Notes under the pieces: generated by a model | What the model saw: only the letters and a program-made list of their open reading frames with translations | Told to the model about the DNA's origin: nothing | The model's database searches: none | Shown: one piece after another, positions 31,339 to 36,999 of the stretch | Layout of the letters: every line of letters begins with the position of its first letter | Numbering within the stretch: the first letter of the stretch is position 1 | Assembly: GCA_039024435.1 (NCBI GenBank) | Contig: JBCCQH010000077.1 | Location: forward strand, 1-36,999 | Length of the DNA: 36,999 nt | Direction: 5' to 3' | From: JBCCQH01 sp039024435 | GTDB lineage: Bacteria; Bacteroidota; Bacteroidia; J057; JADKCL01 | Position numbers and translations under genes: made by a program

Positions 31339-34029
31339 TCAAGGCAAATCGTTCAAGATCTGCTCCAGGGCGTATTCGTCGTGGACCAATACGTCGCGCG
31401 CTTTGCTCCCGCTAAAGGGCCCGACGATCCCCGCCGCTTCCAACTGGTCGATGATCCGTCCGGCACGGTTGTAACCCAGCTTGAGCCGCCGCTGAATGAG
31501 GCTGGTCGAACCTTGCTGGTGGGACACGACCAGGCGCGCCGCATCGTCAAACATGCTGTCCCGGTCCTTGAGGTCGGGTTCGCCCGCTTCTGGTTCTTCC
31601 CCGTCCATCGCGACTTCCGGCAAGAAAAACGGTTGCGGATAGCCCCGCTGGGCTTCGATGAAACTCACCAAATCGTCCACCTCCGGCGTATCGATGAAGG
31701 CATTTTGGATGCGCACCATTTCGCTGCCGGTGGACAAAAGCATATCTCCCCGCCCGATCAACTGATCCGCTCCCCCCGAGTCCAGAATCGTACGTGAGTC
31801 GACCTTGGAGGTCACGCGGTAGGAAATCCGCGCCGGGAAGTTGGCCTTGATGATGCCGGTGATCACGTTGACGGAGGGCCGCTGGGTGGCGAGAATGAGG
31901 TGGATGCCGATGGCCCGCGCCAACTGCGCCAGGCGGGCAATCGGGGTCTCGATCTCTTTCCCGGCGGTCATCATCAGGTCGGCAAATTCGTCGATGATCA
32001 GCACGATGTAAGGCATGTAGCGGTGCCCTTTGCGCGGATTCAGCCGCCGATTGATGAACTTTTCGTTGTACTCGCGGATGTTGCGGACCTTGGCCTTTTT
32101 CAGCAAATCGTAGCGATCATCCATTTCTTTGCACAGACTGTTCAGGACTTTGATCACCAGCTTCGTATCGGTGATGATCGGTTCGTCCATGTCTTCGAGC
32201 TTGGCGAGAAAGTGGTGCTCCAGGTTTGAGTAAAGGCTCAGTTCCACCTTTTTCGGATCGATGAGCACAAACTTCACCTGTGCGGGGTGTTTTTTGTACA
32301 GGATCGATGAGATGATGCCGTTGATCCCGACCGATTTCCCTTGTCCGGTCGCTCCGGCAATGAGCAGGTGGGGCATCTTGGCGAGGTCGGCAATATAGAC
32401 ATCATTGGAGATGGTCCGGCCGAGTACCAACGGCAACTCGGCTTTGGTATCGCGGAATTTTTCCGTCGCCATCACCGAACGCATGCCTACGATTTCTGGC
32501 TTTGAGTTCGGAATTTCAATCCCGATGGTGCCTTTTCCGGGGATCGGGGCGATGATCCGGATCCCCATCGCGCTCAAGCTCAAAGCGATGTCGTCTTCCA
32601 GATTGCGGATTTTGGCGATGCGCACGCCCGGCGCGGGCACGATTTCGTAGAGCGTGACCGTCGGACCGATGGTCGCTTTGATCGAGGTAATGTCGATTTT
32701 GTAGTGCTGGAGGGTCGTGATAATCTTGTTCTTGTTCTCCTCCAATTCGTTGCGGTTCACCTCGCGGCTTTTGGCCGAGTCGCGGCTCAGCAACAGGTCA
32801 ATCGTGGGGTGCTGGTAATCGCTCAATTCGAGTTTGGGATCGTACTCTTCCCAATCGCCCAGGTCCTCGCCTTCGCCGAGGGTTTCTTTGGCTGCGTCGG
32901 GAATGATCTTCTCGAAGCGTTCCTTTTCTACTTCCTGGATGTTGTCGCCTTCCAAGGAGAGTGCGGTCGCCGGGATTTCCGGGGCGGCCTCCACCGGCTC
33001 AGAAGAAGTCAGCTCCGGCTTGGTTTCGGTTTCGTTTCCGGGGTTGATTTCGGGGATCTGATCCGGCGTGGGCAGGGTGATTTCCAGTTCCAGATCGGTA
33101 GCCGGCTTCTTGTCCTTCTTGCGGGGCTTTTTCTGGTCTTCCGGCCGAATCTCCAGCTCAATGCTGCCATCGGCGGCGGGCTCCACCGGCTTGGGGGACT
33201 CCTCAGCAGTGGGTTCGGCAGTTTTTTCTGTTGCCTCCTCAGCGGGGCGCACGGAAATGACAAAATCGTTTCCGGCGGTTTCAGTTTCGGTTTCCGGCGT
33301 TTCTTCTTCCGGTACAGTTTCTTCGGCCGTGGCCTCGCCCTCGGCGACCTCGGCCGCTTTGCCTTCTTCGGTTTCCGACTTGGGTTCCCGGCCCAACCAG
33401 CGGCTCAGTGGGAATTCCAGGTTGAAATTGATCACCAAAAACATCAACAAGCTGACCAGCACTAAGAGCCCCACTCCGATTCCCCCAATGGCACCCCGGA
33501 GGATATCATTGAGGTACCAACCGAAGCCACCGCCCAACAAGCTCGGCTCATTCCAAATGACAAAGGAAACAAACGCAAAGAAGACCGATCCCCACAGCAC
33601 CCCAAAAATCACGTACTTCAGCAGCTTCCAGAGGGTGCGGTAGTGCTTCTTTTCCAGCATGGCAAATCCCCACAGTCCCGTGTACACCGGAATGAGAATG
33701 GCCATGATCCCGAAACCCCGGCTGACGAAAAGCTGCGAGATCCAGGCTCCGATGGAACCCAACCAATTGCTCGCCCGCTCGCCCGATTCGAGGGTACTCT
33801 GGTCCTGGTAACCGGTGAAAAAGTGGGAAACGAAGGCGATCAACATGAAGGCGCTGACGAGAATTCCGCCCAAGGCGAGTACTTTGCGGCCCTCGGGAGA
33901 CCGCAAAAAAGAGAGCACCGCTTTCAGTTGGGCACCGGCTGATTTGCCTTTGCCCTTGCCTTTCGGCTGCTTTTTCTTTTTGGCGCCCGATCTTCCTTTC
34001 ACCGTGTTTGCTTTGCGCGCCATCAGCAT
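31339..34029 (-). CDS. ftsK: DNA translocase FtsK
   Basis: FtsK pumps chromosome ends through the closing septum and helps resolve dimers. The protein has 896 residues. A Lys-rich N-terminus is followed by four membrane helices (about 50-72, 104-124, 135-156, 172-197). A long acidic Glu/Thr/Pro linker (about 205-400) comes next. The motor domain has Walker A GATGQGKS (near 560) and Walker B VLIIDEFADLM, plus LATQRPSVNVITG. The C-terminal gamma winged helix (SLIQRRLKLGYNRAGRIIDQLE) reads KOPS-type sites. An ATG two codons later (34023) is an alternative start. LolA follows on the same strand after 146 bp. Confidence 0.96.
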   Translation of the reverse strand: MLMARKANTVKGRSGAKKKKQPKGKGKGKSAGAQLKAVLSFLRSPEGRKVLALGGILVSAFMLIAFVSHFFTGYQDQSTLESGERASNWLGSIGAWISQLFVSRGFGIMAILIPVYTGLWGFAMLEKKHYRTLWKLLKYVIFGVLWGSVFFAFVSFVIWNEPSLLGGGFGWYLNDILRGAIGGIGVGLLVLVSLLMFLVINFNLEFPLSRWLGREPKSETEEGKAAEVAEGEATAEETVPEEETPETETETAGNDFVISVRPAEEATEKTAEPTAEESPKPVEPAADGSIELEIRPEDQKKPRKKDKKPATDLELEITLPTPDQIPEINPGNETETKPELTSSEPVEAAPEIPATALSLEGDNIQEVEKERFEKIIPDAAKETLGEGEDLGDWEEYDPKLELSDYQHPTIDLLLSRDSAKSREVNRNELEENKNKIITTLQHYKIDITSIKATIGPTVTLYEIVPAPGVRIAKIRNLEDDIALSLSAMGIRIIAPIPGKGTIGIEIPNSKPEIVGMRSVMATEKFRDTKAELPLVLGRTISNDVYIADLAKMPHLLIAGATGQGKSVGINGIISSILYKKHPAQVKFVLIDPKKVELSLYSNLEHHFLAKLEDMDEPIITDTKLVIKVLNSLCKEMDDRYDLLKKAKVRNIREYNEKFINRRLNPRKGHRYMPYIVLIIDEFADLMMTAGKEIETPIARLAQLARAIGIHLILATQRPSVNVITGIIKANFPARISYRVTSKVDSRTILDSGGADQLIGRGDMLLSTGSEMVRIQNAFIDTPEVDDLVSFIEAQRGYPQPFFLPEVAMDGEEPEAGEPDLKDRDSMFDDAARLVVSHQQGSTSLIQRRLKLGYNRAGRIIDQLEAAGIVGPFSGSKARDVLVHDEYALEQILNDLP

Positions 34030-34461
34030 AAATTCAGATGTTGTTTGGATATCATGTAAGCAAGCAATTTACCTCAATTCGCAGGCTTGCGAAAGACGGC
34101 TTTTGCAGTTATCGACAAGCCGTGACCAGTAATCTGTACGAGATCACCGGCACGAGGTTCCGGCATCGTCCCCGGCGCACCTGCCTGCGACTGCCCGACT
34201 TTCCCGGCACCGCTGTCCATTGTCGGCGGCAATTGGGCAAGCTCGCCCCGGCATTGTCCAGCATACTATACAAAAAATGTAAAATTTCTTCTCCGACCAA
34301 AACCGGCGATTTTACCCCACCTAAAACGTTTTTCCTAACTTTTTCGTCCAAAAAATTATCCGTTTTGGGGCAGCGCGGCGCGATTCTGGCACAGGAATTG
34401 AAACCATGGGAGCAGATGACCAAATAACTTGAATGTCCTTACACAAAAAATAGAACGTATC
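34030..34461. other. Intergenic region between ftsK and the lipoprotein gene
   Basis: About 430 bp between divergent genes with no recognisable gene or RNA. It must carry the promoters of both, but no exact TAnnTTTG box was found. Confidence 0.4.
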
Positions 34462-35082
34462 ATGAAAAAGCTTCACATATCTACCCCGCTCGCACTGTTG
34501 GTTCTGCTGGCTTCGATGTTTACCTTCAGCGGTTGTCTTGTCGATACCTGCGACACCTGCAACGCGCCGCCACCTTGTTCTTACGGCCCGGACGGCGTTC
34601 CTGGCCCGGCCTTCTTTGGCCTGGATTGGGTGACCCACCAGCCGGACTACGTCTGGACCAACAACAGTTCTATCCCGGGCGTATTCCGTTACGGATCCTA
34701 CTACAATAGCCTCCCGGGCGACTTCCAGCTCTACTACGAAGGTGCTTTTGGCAATCCTTGCTGCGTGACTGAGTATTTCTGGGAAGTGAATTTCAGTGTC
34801 TGGGTGAATGCCGGCACGATTGGCGGATGCGGATTTGCCGGAGCCGATGGCCTCCCCTCCTACCTGATGATGGTGATGGGCCCAAATGGTCCGGGAGAAG
34901 AGCGCACGAACAAAACCGCCGCCGCGCAAGCTGGAGTCGACTACCAGGTCCTCTCATCCAGCGACACCGAGCACACGATCCAGTTGGTCAAGGGTGACAT
35001 CAACATCCGCGTGAAGTACACCAAGCTCGAGAAAAGCCGCAAAGCTGAACTCAGTACCGACGGGGTCAAGGTGGCCCAGTAA
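34462..35082 (+). CDS. Hypothetical lipoprotein, Cys-rich N-terminus
   Basis: This 206-residue protein has signal peptide MKKLHISTPLALLVLLASMF ending in lipobox FSGC. The mature N-terminus is unusual: CLVDTCDTCNAPPPC places four cysteines in fifteen residues. The rest is beta-rich and aromatic (LDWVTHQPDYVW, GDFQLYYEGAFG, YFWEVNFSVWVNAG), ending in a charged helical tail. ATG 34462 is preferred over the frame start at 34429 because of the signal peptide. No family is recognised. A strong terminator follows. Confidence 0.75.
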   Translation: MKKLHISTPLALLVLLASMFTFSGCLVDTCDTCNAPPPCSYGPDGVPGPAFFGLDWVTHQPDYVWTNNSSIPGVFRYGSYYNSLPGDFQLYYEGAFGNPCCVTEYFWEVNFSVWVNAGTIGGCGFAGADGLPSYLMMVMGPNGPGEERTNKTAAAQAGVDYQVLSSSDTEHTIQLVKGDINIRVKYTKLEKSRKAELSTDGVKVAQ

Positions 35083-35124
35083 CCAAGATAAAACTCGACC
35101 TACAATTGAGGTTCTTACATGGCG

Positions 35125-35159
35125 AAAGGGCTCCCGGTGCCGGGGGCCCTTTACTTTTG
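35125..35159 (+). terminator. Rho-independent terminator after the lipoprotein gene
   Basis: An 11-bp or longer stem (AAAGGGCTCCC with GGGGGCCCTTT, one G-U pair) is followed by ACTTTTGT. Confidence 0.85.
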
Positions 35160-35225
35160 TTGGGGGCCGACAACAATTTGAGCGCCCGGCAGCCCGCCGC
35201 CATTTCTCCGCCGAACAATTCGCGG

Positions 35226-35233
35226 TATCTTTG
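35226..35233 (+). promoter_or_regulatory. Promoter -7 element directly before the LuxE-like start
   Basis: TATCTTTG (exact consensus) is followed by TGCC and ATG 35238. ATTTC about 20 nt upstream is a poor -33 candidate. Confidence 0.55.
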
Positions 35234-35237
35234 TGCC

Positions 35238-36209
35238 ATGCCGAGCCCCTTTGCCGATCCGTTTGCCTCCGACCTGGACTTCGACGCCGCCGCCGCGCAA
35301 CTTTGGGACTACCAACGCGCCCAAAACCCCATCGTGCGCCGGTTTTGTGAATTGCTGGGGACCGAATCCCCTACCTTCATGCCGATTTCCTTCTTTAAGG
35401 AACACGATTTTCGGACGGGCGGCGACTGGACGCCGGAGATTGAGTTCCAAAGCAGCGGCACCACCGGGCAGATTCCTTCGCGCCACCGGATTCGAGAAGC
35501 CGCGCTGTACCGGAAAACCGCGCTGCGCGGATTTCGCCAGTTTTACGGACCGGGCAATTGGAGCATTTTCGCCCTCTTGCCCCACTACTTGGAACGGGGG
35601 CACTCGTCTCTGGTCTGGATGGTCAAAACCTGGATGGAGGATTTCGGAAATCTGGGCAGTGACTTTTACCTCCACGACCGGGACCGGCTGCGCCGGGCAC
35701 TGCAATCCGCCGCCAAAAGTGGTGACCGCATCCTGCTCATCGGGGTGACCTACGCGCTGCTGGATTTGGCGGAAGAGGGAAAATTGGACCTGCCGGACAA
35801 TGCGGTGGTGATGGAAACGGGGGGCATGAAGGGGCGGCGCAAAGAAATGATCCGCGCGGAACTGCACACGATTCTGCGCGATGGACTCGGGGTCGGCGCC
35901 ATCCACTCCGAGTACGGCATGACCGAACTGTTGAGCCAAGCCTACCTGACGCCGGAACCCGGGGCGACGTATGCCCGCTTCCGGTGTCCGCCGTGGATGC
36001 GCGTCACCATCACCGATCCCTATCTGCCCGGCCGCGTGCTCCCGACCGGGCAAACCGGGCGGATCAACGTCACCGACCTCGCCAACCGGCATTCCTGCGC
36101 CTTCATCCGGACCGACGATCTGGGCCGGGCCTTCCCCGACGGCAGCTTTGAAGTGCTGGGACGGCTGGACCACGCCGAAATGCGCGGGTGCAACCTCATG
36201 TACAGTTGA
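35238..36209 (+). CDS. LuxE-like acyl-protein synthetase / acyltransferase
   Basis: This 323-residue member of the adenylate-forming superfamily resembles LuxE, which activates fatty acids and transfers them to a protein. Seen are EFQSSGTTGQIPSRHRI (phosphate-binding loop), the central VVMETGGMKGRRKEM segment, HSEYGMTELLSQAY (adenylation motif) and FIRTDDLGR with GRLDHAEMRGCNLM at the end (hinge region). It lacks the C-terminal subdomain of full acyl-CoA ligases, as LuxE does. There are no lux genes nearby, so luminescence is not implied; Bacteroidota carry such genes without known role. ATG 35238 lies 4 nt after the promoter box. Confidence 0.85.
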   Translation: MPSPFADPFASDLDFDAAAAQLWDYQRAQNPIVRRFCELLGTESPTFMPISFFKEHDFRTGGDWTPEIEFQSSGTTGQIPSRHRIREAALYRKTALRGFRQFYGPGNWSIFALLPHYLERGHSSLVWMVKTWMEDFGNLGSDFYLHDRDRLRRALQSAAKSGDRILLIGVTYALLDLAEEGKLDLPDNAVVMETGGMKGRRKEMIRAELHTILRDGLGVGAIHSEYGMTELLSQAYLTPEPGATYARFRCPPWMRVTITDPYLPGRVLPTGQTGRINVTDLANRHSCAFIRTDDLGRAFPDGSFEVLGRLDHAEMRGCNLMYS

Positions 36210-36539
36210 CCCAATACATGCCCGCCATTTTCTCGGATTGGTCGCTGTGACGTCACGGCCCGGCAAATTGTGGTGTGCAACCCGAAAGGTTATCGGGAGA
36301 GATTCGTGGAGGAAAAGTCAACAAATCCGCTTAGAAGCGTGTCCTTCAGCACAATGAAGCCCTCCACTCTGCATCTGCCATTGTAATATCGGTCTCGGTT
36401 TTGCTGTGGTTTATTTCTGGCGCTTTGTAATTTGCGAAGGCTTGGGGCGATTCCCGGGCCGTAAACGACCGACTTAGAGGAGCAGACATTACCCCGATTC
36501 TATCCGTATTGCTGTTGATCGCACTCAACGGAAATCCCA
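36210..36539. other. Intergenic region with a 10-bp palindrome
   Basis: About 330 bp with no credible gene on either strand. GTGACGTCAC at 36247-36256 is a perfect palindrome just after the LuxE-like gene and could be a binding site or chance. Confidence 0.35.
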
Positions 36540-36695
36540 ATGAAGAAAGATGTAATTCGACGGGGGAACCGGCTTCTCCTGGATGTATTCATTGCGGCGG
36601 CTTTCGAGCCTTGGCCGATCATTGACCGCCCAATCCCCAAAGAAAAAACCGCCATCGCTCCGGCAAAACAACTCCGGGACGACCCTGATTCATAA
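36540..36695 (+). CDS. Possible small protein (51 residues)
   Basis: An ATG-initiated frame encodes a basic start (MKKDVIRRGNRLLLDVF), a central AAFEPWPIIDRP and an acidic end. It is not secreted and not recognised. The only external support is a hairpin terminator 20 bp after its stop on the same strand. Confidence 0.3.
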   Translation: MKKDVIRRGNRLLLDVFIAAAFEPWPIIDRPIPKEKTAIAPAKQLRDDPDS

Positions 36696-36714
36696 ATTAG
36701 GTAAGTGGGTAGAA

Positions 36715-36755
36715 GGGCCGGTTGGACAGCTTGCTGTACCTCCGGCCCCATTTTT
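36715..36755 (+). terminator. Two-part hairpin terminator
   Basis: The outer stem GGGCCGG / CCGGCCC encloses an inner GG-ACAGC / GCTGT-A-CC stem and is followed by CATTTTTA. It points in the plus direction. It sits against the 3' end of the minus-strand gene at the edge, so it may serve both. Confidence 0.7.
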
Positions 36756-36999
36756 ATTGCAGCATCCGTTCCAGTTCGGACCGGTCCGATCCGGCGATTT
36801 CGAAAAATGCCGCGGCCCGATCCAGGGATGCCGGCACCAGTGTACCGCCGGTCCCCTCGGCGCTCACTTTGAGAAAGCGAATCACCTTTTCCTTCATATC
36901 GTCGCGCCAGCCCGCGTATTTTGGGCCTTGCAGATTCAGTCCGTCGCGGTGCCGCACGATAAACATCATTTCTTCAGGATGGACTTCCCCTTCCCGCGC
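36754..36999 (-). CDS. 3' part of an unidentified gene, cut by the window edge
   Basis: The frame is open from the TAA at 36754-36756 to the end of the window, at least ten codons beyond the internal ATG at 36969, so the true start lies outside. The visible 81 residues have MMFIVRHRDGLNLQG, an aromatic KYAGWRDDM, then VIRFLKVSAEGTGG and a helical end DRSELERML. No family recognised from this fragment. Confidence 0.55.
   Translation of the reverse strand, partial: AREGEVHPEEMMFIVRHRDGLNLQGPKYAGWRDDMKEKVIRFLKVSAEGTGGTLVPASLDRAAAFFEIAGSDRSELERMLQ

Noticed and set aside
35238..36209. Bioluminescence operon
   Set aside because: The protein is LuxE-like, but no luxA, luxB, luxC or luxD gene is nearby and such proteins are common in Bacteroidota.
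36346..36540. Minus-strand 64-residue frame
   Set aside because: Composition is random-looking and no promoter or family feature supports it.
36500..36751. Minus-strand 83-residue frame
   Set aside because: It overlaps the terminator hairpin and the opposite-strand small frame, and has no start context or recognisable motif.

Overview
The window looks like chromosomal DNA from a member of the Bacteroidota, most probably a Saprospiria/Lewinella-like marine or soil bacterium. The evidence is: type IX secretion (T9SS) type-A sorting tails on secreted proteins, a periplasmic-propeller hybrid histidine kinase, promoter elements of the TAnnTTTG type, few Shine-Dalgarno sequences, and an ftsK-lolA pair. 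The taxon is an inference from these families; there is no rRNA or tRNA here to confirm it.

Layout. (1) 1-1565: an accessory-looking island. A gene for a caspase-fold (clan CD) cysteine-peptidase-like protein, with an N-terminal leader resembling those of proteins linked to extracellular contractile injection systems (eCIS), lies between two direct copies of a ~140-160 bp repeat. A third copy lies at 4312-4477. (2) 1566-4071: a minus-strand pair, FAD monooxygenase-like protein then photolyase. (3) 4515-9753: an ECF sigma factor, a zinc-finger/TM/TPR anti-sigma-like protein, a convergent membrane-tethered TPR-CHAT protease and a divergent unknown 219-residue protein. (4) 9992-21025: a 1470-residue T9SS subtilase, a giant hybrid sensor kinase and a T9SS arylsulfotransferase-like protein. 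(5) 21196-23445: a class III (desuccinylase-type) sirtuin convergent with a second arylsulfotransferase-like protein. (6) 23551-27261: a DUF6930-like protein, a small unknown protein, a GDSL/SGNH lipoprotein and an AlkZ-like winged-helix protein. (7) 27665-31192: ybaB/ebfC with a glycosyltransferase, a nucleoside deoxyribosyltransferase-like protein, a YD-repeat-like lipoprotein and LolA. (8) 31339-36209: FtsK, a lipoprotein and a LuxE-like acyl-protein synthetase. The right edge holds the 3' part of an unidentified minus-strand gene.

How the parts may work together. FtsK, LolA and YbaB/EbfC are housekeeping. The most interesting parts are the two His-Cys (caspase/CHAT) proteins near 1 kb and 6-9 kb. 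The first looks like an orphan eCIS-type cargo between repeats. The second is predicted to present its protease domain to the periplasm, opposite the periplasmic TPR domain of a membrane anti-sigma-like protein, which suggests a protease-gated sigma-factor circuit. A further pattern is that six start codons lie exactly 4 nt downstream of a promoter -7-like octamer, which predicts leaderless mRNAs.
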